DNA from: Polynucleobacter paneuropaeus
Lineage (GTDB): Bacteria > Pseudomonadota > Gammaproteobacteria > Burkholderiales > Burkholderiaceae
NCBI RefSeq assembly: GCF_003261235.1
Contig: NZ_CP030085.1
Location: forward strand, 558,001 to 622,000
Length of the DNA: 64,000 nt
Reading direction: 5' to 3'
Shown here: piece after piece, positions 17,224 through 24,461 of the stretch
How the letters are laid out: each line of letters opens with the position of its first letter
How positions within the stretch are numbered: the first letter of the stretch is position 1
Made by a program: the position numbers and the translations under genes
Notes under the pieces: model-generated
What the model was told of the DNA's origin: nothing
The model's database searches: none
Seen by the model: only the letters and a program-made list of their open reading frames with translations

Positions 17224-18015
17224 ATGAAATCTTTTTCCATCGGTAAGTGCTTTGGGGTTTTGTCTTTCTGGCTTCTGCTCAATCACCCTATTGCTGCACA
17301 AACTACTTCGGTAGCTGTTGCGGCCAATATGAAAGACGCTTTCACTGCAATAAATAGCGCATTCATTGCCAGCGGCAAACCCGAATTGCGAATTGTTTAT
17401 GGTTCATCCGGTAACTTTGCATCCCAAATTATGAATGGCGCTCCATTCAATCTATTGATCTCTGCAGATGAAAATTATCCACTTGAGTTATTTAAGAACG
17501 GCAAGACAGTTGATGCAGGCAAGGTCTATGCGGTTGGAAGATTAGCAATGCTAACGAAGAACTCAAGTGGCATCAAATTCAATCCAGACGCAAAACAGGA
17601 CAAAGCAGAATTAGCACGAGTAATTAGCAAGGCCAACAAGATTGCTATTGCTAAACCTGAGCTTGCTCCTTATGGTAGGGCAGCAGTGGAGCATCTCAAA
17701 GCCATCGGATTGTGGGAGCTGGCTAAAGACAAATTGGTCTATGCAGATAATGTTGGCATGGCAACGATGTTTGTCTCAACCGGTGCGGCTGATCTGGGAT
17801 TTACCTCCTTATCACTTGCCAAGTCGCCTGAGCTTTTAAAAGATACAAGTTATCTAGAGCTTGAGGAAACTTGGTATGCCCCAATTAAACAAAGAATGGT
17901 CTTGATTAAGGGCGCGCCACCAGAGGCCAGCGATCTTTATCAATTTATGCAATCTACTAAAGCAAGACAGATTCTGATCCAATACGGCTATAGCCTGCCT
18001 GGTAATCAACCATAG
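17224..18015 (+). CDS. modA: Molybdate/tungstate ABC transporter substrate-binding protein (ModA family)
   Basis: A signal peptide covers about residues 1-25. The mature part begins with SVAVAANMKDAF, then YGSSGNFASQI and GAPFNLLISADE, which are the oxyanion-binding segments of ModA. The protein is periplasmic and full length (263 aa). No modB or modC genes follow, so the permease and ATPase must be elsewhere, or the protein serves another uptake system. It is the first chromosomal gene after the island and may now be driven by the island's outward promoter. The formate dehydrogenase downstream would need the metal it binds. Confidence 0.85.
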   Translation: MKSFSIGKCFGVLSFWLLLNHPIAAQTTSVAVAANMKDAFTAINSAFIASGKPELRIVYGSSGNFASQIMNGAPFNLLISADENYPLELFKNGKTVDAGKVYAVGRLAMLTKNSSGIKFNPDAKQDKAELARVISKANKIAIAKPELAPYGRAAVEHLKAIGLWELAKDKLVYADNVGMATMFVSTGAADLGFTSLSLAKSPELLKDTSYLELEETWYAPIKQRMVLIKGAPPEASDLYQFMQSTKARQILIQYGYSLPGNQP

Positions 18016-18127
18016 GCCTTAATAAGACTGGTATGAGTTATTGATCTAAGAGTATATGCAAAGGGGTATGAAACACCTCTCAATTTATAGTAAAGTTAAT
18101 TTTTAGTATTTGTTACCTGGAGATCGT

Positions 18128-18784
18128 ATGTCCCTCAGAATTAATGATATTGCCCCAAACTTTAAAGCCAAGACTACCCATGGCGAGATCGACTTCCATA
18201 ACTGGATCGGCGATTCTTATGCGATTCTGTTTTCTCATCCAAAAGATTTCACGCCCGTGTGCACTACCGAGTTGGGTTACATGGCTAAGATTGAAGAAGA
18301 GTTCACGAAACGCAATACCAAGCTGATTGGTTTGTCGATTGATCCAGTTGAGAATCATAGTGGCTGGGCAAAAGATATTGAAGAGACGCAAGGTCACCCA
18401 GTCAAGTACCCCATGATTGGTGATACTGATTTAGCTGTTGCTAAGCTCTACAACATGTTGCCTGCTGGTGAAGTAGCTTCTGATGGCAGAACTGCTGCAA
18501 CAAATGCTACTGTACGATCGGTATTCATCGTTGGCCCAGATAAAAAAATTAAGCTGACCATGACTTATCCAATGACCACCGGCCGTAACTTTAATGAGAT
18601 TCTGCGCGCACTCGATTCGATTCAGTTGACCGCAAAACATAAAGTGGCTACACCCGTGAATTGGAATCATGGTGAGGATGTGATCATCGCTGGCTCTGTT
18701 TCAGATGAGGATGCGAAGACCATGTTCCCTGAGGGCTGGAAAGCACCTAAGCCCTACTTACGTATTGTGAAGCAACCTAAGTAA
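18128..18784 (+). CDS. Peroxiredoxin, 1-Cys (Prx6) type
   Basis: It reduces peroxides in the cytoplasm. The peroxidatic Cys45 is in FTPVCTTE, there is no obvious resolving cysteine, and the long C-terminal domain (LRALDSIQL, VATPVNWNHGEDVII) is characteristic of the Prx6 subgroup. It has 218 residues. The ATG preceded by CTGGAGATCGT is chosen over an upstream in-frame codon because GGAG is 6-7 nt ahead. It is monocistronic, with its own terminator right after the stop. Confidence 0.93.
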   Translation: MSLRINDIAPNFKAKTTHGEIDFHNWIGDSYAILFSHPKDFTPVCTTELGYMAKIEEEFTKRNTKLIGLSIDPVENHSGWAKDIEETQGHPVKYPMIGDTDLAVAKLYNMLPAGEVASDGRTAATNATVRSVFIVGPDKKIKLTMTYPMTTGRNFNEILRALDSIQLTAKHKVATPVNWNHGEDVIIAGSVSDEDAKTMFPEGWKAPKPYLRIVKQPK

Positions 18785-18793
18785 GCATCAAAC

Positions 18794-18816
18794 AACAGCC
18801 CAATTTGGGCTGTTTT
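18794..18816 (+). terminator. Rho-independent terminator after peroxiredoxin
   Basis: AACAGCCCA at 18794-18802 pairs perfectly with TGGGCTGTT at 18806-18814 around a 3-nt loop, followed by a short T run. Confidence 0.8.
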
Positions 18817-18834
18817 ACTATCTACGCTGATCTC

Positions 18835-19503
18835 ATGACCCAAAGTAAGTCTTATACACAGATTCAAGTCGGCGCAGTATTGCTAGCCGCAGGCGAGGGT
18901 AGTCGCATGGGCAATATTCCGAAGTGTCTTATTAAGCTTGATGGCTATTCACTTTTACAAAGACAATTGCTTGCCTTAACAGAGGCTGGTGTTGATGAGA
19001 TAGTCCTAGTGACAGGCTACTACCATAGCGAGGTAGCGCAAGAGCTCAAAATATTAGACGTAACTTCTTCGCTTCGAGTGGTGCGGAACGAGCATGCCCA
19101 AGAGGGTCAAGCAAGCTCGGTACGACTCGGGATTGAAACTCTGGGTGGTGATCTTGATGCAGTGATCATGACGCTATCTGATCAGCCTTTGATTGAGTCT
19201 CAAGACATCAAAGCACTGATAGCGGCTTTCAAGAAAAGAGCTGCCGGTGAAATTATTTTACCAATGTTTAATGGACAAAGAGGCAATCCCATTATTTTGA
19301 GTGGCTCAGTCATGAAAACCATTCTGGCATCAGGAAAAGAAATGGTATGTCGTAATTTCATGGATCAACATCCTGAGTTAGTGAACCAATGGCAAACCCA
19401 AAACGATCACTATGTGGTGGATATTGATACACCTAAAGATCTAGAGTTACTCTCAGCACAGAAGGGCTGGACCTTTAGCCTGCCAAATTCCGATAAAGCC
19501 TAG
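18835..19503 (+). CDS. MobA-like nucleotidyltransferase (MocA type)
   Basis: The N-terminal GAVLLAAGEGSRMG plus KCLIKLDG is the nucleotide-binding signature of MobA/MocA-like transferases, which attach CMP or GMP to molybdopterin cofactor. LSDQPLI further on is the family's metal-binding Asp region. The protein has 222 residues. The ATG is chosen because the alternative upstream start falls inside the peroxiredoxin terminator. The XdhC gene follows 23 nt later. In other bacteria MocA and XdhC-type proteins together finish the cofactor of xanthine dehydrogenase-type enzymes. No such dehydrogenase is in the window, but a formate dehydrogenase is. Confidence 0.85.
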   Translation: MTQSKSYTQIQVGAVLLAAGEGSRMGNIPKCLIKLDGYSLLQRQLLALTEAGVDEIVLVTGYYHSEVAQELKILDVTSSLRVVRNEHAQEGQASSVRLGIETLGGDLDAVIMTLSDQPLIESQDIKALIAAFKKRAAGEIILPMFNGQRGNPIILSGSVMKTILASGKEMVCRNFMDQHPELVNQWQTQNDHYVVDIDTPKDLELLSAQKGWTFSLPNSDKA

Positions 19504-19526
19504 GAATCGGATTATTATTTCCTTCT

Positions 19527-20528
19527 ATGGAAAACCTAGACCTCATCGTATTGAGAGCGCTACTGGATTGGAGAAGCGCCGGTAAAAAAGCGCTACTAGC
19601 AACAGTAGTAAGAACCTGGGGCTCATCTCCCAGACCGGTTGGATCCATTATGGCTTTGTGTGAGGACGGTAGTGTGGTCGGTAGTGTCTCGGGTGGCTGC
19701 ATTGAAGATGATTTAATTCGGAACTTCGGTGGACTCAAGGATTTTCCGCTCGAGAAACAGAGTGCACCTCAGTTTCTAAAGTATGGTGTGACAGCAGATG
19801 AGGCTCATCGCTTTGGCCTGCCTTGTGGCGGCACTTTAGAGATCCTGCTGGAGTTCAATGTTGCTATAGAGCCTTTGACCCAACTCATTAGTGAGCTCAC
19901 TAGCGGCAGGTTAGTTACGCGTCATACCGACCTCAAAACCGGCGCAGTCACTTTAAAGGTGATTGCTCAGCCTGAAGCGCTATCAATTAATGAGACAGTG
20001 CTGAGCAATACCTTTGGACCCGAATACCGCATGCTCATTATCGGTGCAGGACAGTTGTCAGAATATCTGGCAACCATGGCCTTATTTAATGGCTTTAGCG
20101 TGACTGTTTGCGATCCTCGCGAAGAGTATCGTGGGAACTGGAAAGTTACCGGCGTTACCCTAAGCTCACAAATGCCTGATGATCTAGTGCAAGAGATGAG
20201 GTTGGATAGTCGTAGTTGCGTGGTGGCGCTGACCCATGACCCCAAGCTAGATGACCTTGCCTTATTAGATGCACTTCAGACCAAGGCCTTTTATGTGGGC
20301 GCAATTGGATCCCGCAGAAATAGTGAAGCACGACGCCAAAGAATGATTGAGCATTTTGGATATACCGAGGAGTCGATTGCTAAACTCAAAGGCCCAGTTG
20401 GAATCTACATTGGCAGCAAGACACCCCCAGAAGTAGCGGTGAGCGTGATGGCTGAAATATTGGCAGTCAAGAATGGAGTCACTCTGCCACAGTCTGCACA
20501 AGTGAGTTATGCAAAGGAGTTGCTATGA
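19527..20528 (+). CDS. XdhC/CoxI family molybdoenzyme maturation protein
   Basis: The N-terminal XdhC_CoxI domain (TVVRTWGSSPRPVGS, SGGCIEDDL) is followed by a C-terminal Rossmann domain starting MLIIGAGQLSEYLA. Known XdhC proteins bind molybdenum cofactor and help its sulfuration and insertion into xanthine dehydrogenase-like enzymes. It has 333 residues, the usual length. It follows the MobA-like gene and overlaps the next gene by 4 nt (ATGA), so a three-gene transcript is likely. Confidence 0.9.
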   Translation: MENLDLIVLRALLDWRSAGKKALLATVVRTWGSSPRPVGSIMALCEDGSVVGSVSGGCIEDDLIRNFGGLKDFPLEKQSAPQFLKYGVTADEAHRFGLPCGGTLEILLEFNVAIEPLTQLISELTSGRLVTRHTDLKTGAVTLKVIAQPEALSINETVLSNTFGPEYRMLIIGAGQLSEYLATMALFNGFSVTVCDPREEYRGNWKVTGVTLSSQMPDDLVQEMRLDSRSCVVALTHDPKLDDLALLDALQTKAFYVGAIGSRRNSEARRQRMIEHFGYTEESIAKLKGPVGIYIGSKTPPEVAVSVMAEILAVKNGVTLPQSAQVSYAKELL

Positions 20529-21487
20529 AACTGTTGAGTAAGGCGCTTTTGATCATTTCGGCTAGCCTCGTTTTTATTCCTGCGCATGCAGAAGAGGCGT
20601 GGCCCAATCATCCTGTGAAATTTATCGTTGGCTTTGGCCCGGGTGGTGCAAATGATCTTGTAGCCCGAGTCGTTGCTGAAGGGGTATCCAAACAACTGAA
20701 TCAAACGGTGATCGTTGAGAATAAGCCGGGAGCAGGATCTACCCTGGGTGCCGATATCGTGGCCAAAAGCGCACCAGATGGCTATACCTTTTTTGTGAGC
20801 GCTGGCGGCATCATCACCAATCCGATGATCAAGTCTTCGATGCCATACAAAGAGGGCGACTTGGTGCCTGTGGGATTGCTGACGATTAGTCCCTCGATCA
20901 TCGTGGTCTCAAGCGATTCAAAGATAAATAATATTAAAGATTTATTGGCCCAAGCCAAAGAGCCTAAAGGCCTGAATTTTTCTACCGCAGGCACCGGCAG
21001 TACGCCGCACTTTGTCGCTGAGATGCTCGCCATCAAAGGAGGCGGTAAGTATGAAATCATTCCTTACAAGAGCGGCTCCGAAGGCATGGTGGCTGTGATC
21101 TCCAATCAAGTCGATGCAACCTCTGAAGCCAGTGTGGTGGTGATTCCGCAAATTCAGGGTGGTAAATTAAAACCGATTGCTTCTACTTGGAATAAACGCA
21201 TAACAGCATTGCCTAATGTCGCAACAGCCAAAGAGCAAGGCTATCCAGAAATCTTTATTGGGCACTGGGCCGGTGTCTTTGCTCCCAAAGGCACGCCTGA
21301 CCTTATCTTAGATAAAATGAATCAAGCGATTAACGCAGCATTGAAGACGGCTGCAGTTCAGAGTCGTCTCATTCCTCAGGGTATTGAGCCGACACCCGGA
21401 AGTCGAGTTTCCTTCGCCAAATTTTTAGCTGATGAGAAAGCCCGACTCGAGCCGATTGTCAAGCGCGCGAATATGAAGGAAGATTAA
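20525..21487 (+). CDS. Tripartite tricarboxylate transporter substrate-binding protein (TctC/Bug)
   Basis: This periplasmic binding protein has a cleavable signal (residues about 1-22, ending AHAEE). It has the Bug-family marks WPNHPVKFIVGFGPGGANDLVAR and IVENKPGAGSTLGADIVAK, and GYTFFVSAGG later. At 320 residues it has the usual size. No TctA/TctB membrane genes are nearby, as is common in Burkholderiales, where many binding proteins share a few permeases. The 4-nt overlap with xdhC and AAGGAG ahead of its ATG indicate coupled expression. The ligand is unknown. Confidence 0.9.
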   Translation: MKLLSKALLIISASLVFIPAHAEEAWPNHPVKFIVGFGPGGANDLVARVVAEGVSKQLNQTVIVENKPGAGSTLGADIVAKSAPDGYTFFVSAGGIITNPMIKSSMPYKEGDLVPVGLLTISPSIIVVSSDSKINNIKDLLAQAKEPKGLNFSTAGTGSTPHFVAEMLAIKGGGKYEIIPYKSGSEGMVAVISNQVDATSEASVVVIPQIQGGKLKPIASTWNKRITALPNVATAKEQGYPEIFIGHWAGVFAPKGTPDLILDKMNQAINAALKTAAVQSRLIPQGIEPTPGSRVSFAKFLADEKARLEPIVKRANMKED

Positions 21488-22087
21488 TTACAGAGGTTTG
21501 ATCTGTAGTTTTCTGAATTTCACTACACCGCCGGCAGATTGCAGGGCAATCGGGCCTTGGCTAAATTTAGCGTCTTGCCCATCGGCTACGGTGACCTCGC
21601 CGTTCATCACAACCTTGAAGTGAGAGCCATTTGCGGTGATCTCAAAAGTATTCCATTTGCCAGCTGCCTTAGGTACAGGGCTCACTTTGGCAACATCCAC
21701 AATAGCACCGGTCGCGTAGTTTTGATCAGGACGCTTATCAAAAATATTGACTTCGTAAGCGTTATCCGAAGTGACCTTGGTGCGATCTTGGCAGCGTAAA
21801 AAGATGCCGCTATTCGCATCTTCATTTGCCCAAAACTCAGCCCTAATGATGAAGTTTTTGTAGGATTGATCAGTGATTAAGTACCCCATTGCTTTATTAC
21901 CCTCAACGATGCCATTTCCAACTACCCAGCTTCCGTTACCAATAATGCTCCAACCATTTAGGCTTTGGCCGTCGATCAGATTGATAAAGCCATCTTTGTC
22001 TACCTTCGATTGGGCTAAGGCCCCAGCGTTGATCAACCAGGTGAGGGCAAAAAGGGCCAGGGTGTTCCGTAAGTTACCTTTAAACAT
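21488..22087 (-). CDS. DUF1080 (3-keto-disaccharide hydrolase-like) secreted protein
   Basis: After a signal peptide (residues about 1-25) the mature protein shows the DUF1080 concanavalin-like fold signature: GFINLIDGQSLNGWSI, then GSWVVGNGIVEG, FWANEDANSGIFLRC, and near the end GPIALQSAGGVVKFRKLQI. Members bind or hydrolyse sugars in the periplasm or outside. The start at MFKGNL is chosen because GGAGA lies 5-6 nt before it; an upstream in-frame ATG would place that ribosome site inside the gene. It converges with the TctC gene with no gap. Confidence 0.85.
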   Translation of the reverse strand: MFKGNLRNTLALFALTWLINAGALAQSKVDKDGFINLIDGQSLNGWSIIGNGSWVVGNGIVEGNKAMGYLITDQSYKNFIIRAEFWANEDANSGIFLRCQDRTKVTSDNAYEVNIFDKRPDQNYATGAIVDVAKVSPVPKAAGKWNTFEITANGSHFKVVMNGEVTVADGQDAKFSQGPIALQSAGGVVKFRKLQIKPL

Positions 22088-22223
22088 TTCAGTCTCCATT
22101 TTTAATCATTCGATATGCTTTCAAGATAGCTTATGTTCCTGAGCTTTTGTCGCGTAGGCAAGTAGGCATTACGCTAGCTTTCCTAATTCTGAATGGGCCT
22201 TGAGAATCGAGTAGACTTCACTT

Positions 22224-22442
22224 ATGAAGAATTTCCTTCCACTACTATTGACCACACTTACTGTGTGCCTTTGCTTAAGTGCTTGCGGTACCGTTGAATC
22301 TGCCGCTCAAGATGACTGCACCTCGATTGGCTGGCAAGTAGGAACCCCGGGCTATGAGCGCTGCTTTAAGTCTCGAGTGAATGAGCGGAATATGGACTAT
22401 TCCAATCCGCCTGGCGACCAACCAAGACCCTCTCTCTTATAA
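22224..22442 (+). CDS. Small lipoprotein, 72 aa
   Basis: The start MKNFLPLLLTTLTVCLCLSAC is a lipoprotein signal with lipobox LSAC, so the protein would be lipid-anchored at the new N-terminal cysteine. The short mature part contains two more cysteines (DDCTSIGW, YERCFKS) and a proline-rich tail. No family is recognised. It stands alone between DUF1080 and the formate dehydrogenase operon. Confidence 0.65.
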   Translation: MKNFLPLLLTTLTVCLCLSACGTVESAAQDDCTSIGWQVGTPGYERCFKSRVNERNMDYSNPPGDQPRPSLL

Positions 22443-22514
22443 GGGTTAACCCTGAATTCTAGATCCGACTTCTTGACCTAAGTCAGATCTCCAAAAATTA
22501 AAAAAATGCTAGGG

Positions 22515-22591
22515 CAGGCAAGCCTGTCATATATCGGCAATAATTTAGTCTGTTTAAACCCAGTGCCAAATATATCTAATAAAAATGGCAC
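22515..22591 (+). promoter_or_regulatory. Two inverted repeats upstream of the formate dehydrogenase operon
   Basis: CAGGC-AA-GCCTG at 22515-22526 is a perfect 12-nt palindrome. GTGCCA at 22563-22568 pairs with TGGCAC at 22586-22591. They lie 107 and 30-60 nt ahead of the first ATG, so one is a plausible operator and the other a leader hairpin. No regulator gene is adjacent to assign them to. Confidence 0.35.
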
Positions 22592-22621
22592 GACAAAACA
22601 GATACCTAAAGACCGCACAAT

Positions 22622-24424
22622 ATGAATCATCCAAAGCCCTCTGATGCAGTTAAAGCAGTTGCTATTGCAACCGCTGATGATCTAAGAGAGACCATTCGTC
22701 GCAAAAGTAAATTAAAGGGCCGTCAGGCTGATGAAACTTCTTTGCAAGAAGTGCGAATGTTGATTGGTAATGGACCACATCGTCGTGATCTCTTGATTGA
22801 ATATTTACACAAACTGAATGATGAATATCGTGCCCTGCATGATCGTCACATGGTGGCCTTGGCAAAGGAAATCAATATTCCAATGGCCGAAGTTTATGAA
22901 GTGGCTACTTTTTATCACCACTTTGAAGTTGTGCGCGGCAATGATCCCGTAGCAGATATCACCGTCCGAGTATGCGATGGTGTCTCTTGCGAATTGGCTG
23001 GTGCTAAATCCCTACTCGAAAAACTCCCAAGCATTTTGGGTAATCCAAAGGTCAAAGTCATTCCAGCGCCTTGCGTGGGCCGCTGTGAGCAAGCTCCCAT
23101 TGCAGTAGTACATCAACATCCAGTCTTATTTGCGACTCTGGACAAAATTAATGCCGCAGTTAAAAACAATATGGTGACTCAGCCCATGCCTCGCGATGAT
23201 GGGCAGTTTGATCCAGCGGCTCTGGCAGAGAAGAGTGTTTCACCTCAGGGCGCAAATCAATTGCTCTCGCCAAACTATGTCGGATTTGAGGCTTACAAGG
23301 CTAAAGGGGGTTATGCATTAGCCAAAGAAGTCGCTGAAGGTAAGCACAGTGTTGAGAGTGTCATCAAAGCGATGGAGAATTCAGGTTTGCGCGGTCTGGG
23401 TGGCGCCGGCTTCCCAGCTGGACGCAAATGGCGCATTGTTAAAGATCAACCAGCTCCAAGACTCATGGCTGTCAATATTGACGAAGGTGAGCCAGGCACA
23501 TTCAAGGACCGCACTTATCTTGAGCGCGATCCTCACCGCTTCCTTGAAGGTTTATTAGTAGCGGCTCAAGTGGTTGGGATTGATGCTTGCTATATCTACT
23601 TGCGTGACGAATATCACGGTTGCCGCGAACTGCTCGAAGCAGAACTGGTCAAGCTCAAAGCAAACCCACCTTGCAAATTGCCTTTAATCGAATTGCGTCG
23701 TGGCGCTGGTGCTTATATCTGCGGAGAAGAATCCGCCATGATTGAGAGTATCGAGGGTAAGCGTGGCGAGCCCCGCATGCGTCCTCCTTACATCGCACAA
23801 GTTGGTTTGTTTGGTCGTCCTACCCTTGAACACAATATGGAAACCCTCTATTGGGTGCGCGATATTGTGCAGCGTGGCCCAGATTGGTTTAGTGCCTTTG
23901 GTTTAAACGGCCGCAAAGGATTGCGTAGCTTTAGCGTCAGCGGTCGTGTGAACTACCCTGGTGTGAAATTGGCACCTGCCGGTATCACGATTCAGCAACT
24001 GATTGATGATTACTGTGGCGGTATGCAAGACGGTCACAAGTTCTATGGTTACTTGCCCGGCGGAGCATCGGGCGGTATCTTGCCAGCCACTATGAATGAC
24101 ATTCCGCTCGACTTTGATACCTTACAGCCCTATGGTTGTTTCATTGGTTCAGCCGCAGTGGTGGTCTTTAGTGAAAAAGATCGAGCACGCGATGTGGCGC
24201 TGAACGTGATGCGCTTCTTTGAACACGAGAGCTGTGGTCAATGTACGCCTTGCCGCGTTGGAACTGGTAAAGCAGCCCAACTCATGGAAGCCAAATCTTG
24301 GGATCAAAGTACTTTAGAAGATCTCGCTACGGTGATGGTCGATGCTTCGATCTGTGGTTTAGGTCAAGCCGCTCCCAATCCGATTCGTTGCACTAATAAA
24401 TATTTCCCGAATGAAGTCGCATAA
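22622..24424 (+). CDS. NAD-dependent formate dehydrogenase, fused gamma/beta (NuoE-NuoF-like) subunit
   Basis: The diaphorase part of soluble formate dehydrogenase passes electrons from the alpha subunit to NAD. Residues about 30-190 are a NuoE-like thioredoxin-fold 2Fe-2S domain with cysteines in VCDGVSCEL and APCVGRCEQ. From about 200 on is a NuoF-like domain with GLGGAGFPAGRKW (NADH/FMN site) and ESCGQCTPCRVG for a 4Fe-4S cluster near residue 540. In Cupriavidus and Rhodobacter these are two genes (fdsG, fdsB). The 600-residue fusion resembles the tungsten enzyme Fdh1B of Methylobacterium. The alpha gene follows 37 nt downstream. Confidence 0.93.
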   Translation: MNHPKPSDAVKAVAIATADDLRETIRRKSKLKGRQADETSLQEVRMLIGNGPHRRDLLIEYLHKLNDEYRALHDRHMVALAKEINIPMAEVYEVATFYHHFEVVRGNDPVADITVRVCDGVSCELAGAKSLLEKLPSILGNPKVKVIPAPCVGRCEQAPIAVVHQHPVLFATLDKINAAVKNNMVTQPMPRDDGQFDPAALAEKSVSPQGANQLLSPNYVGFEAYKAKGGYALAKEVAEGKHSVESVIKAMENSGLRGLGGAGFPAGRKWRIVKDQPAPRLMAVNIDEGEPGTFKDRTYLERDPHRFLEGLLVAAQVVGIDACYIYLRDEYHGCRELLEAELVKLKANPPCKLPLIELRRGAGAYICGEESAMIESIEGKRGEPRMRPPYIAQVGLFGRPTLEHNMETLYWVRDIVQRGPDWFSAFGLNGRKGLRSFSVSGRVNYPGVKLAPAGITIQQLIDDYCGGMQDGHKFYGYLPGGASGGILPATMNDIPLDFDTLQPYGCFIGSAAVVVFSEKDRARDVALNVMRFFEHESCGQCTPCRVGTGKAAQLMEAKSWDQSTLEDLATVMVDASICGLGQAAPNPIRCTNKYFPNEVA

Positions 24425-24461
24425 GGAAGTTACTTAAAGAGAAAACGGGAAGACACAGAAT

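Noticed and set aside
22586..22603. Sigma-54 promoter before formate dehydrogenase
   Set aside because: TGGCACG fits the -24 element, but the -12 position lacks the required GC (reads AACAG), and the match is part of an inverted repeat.
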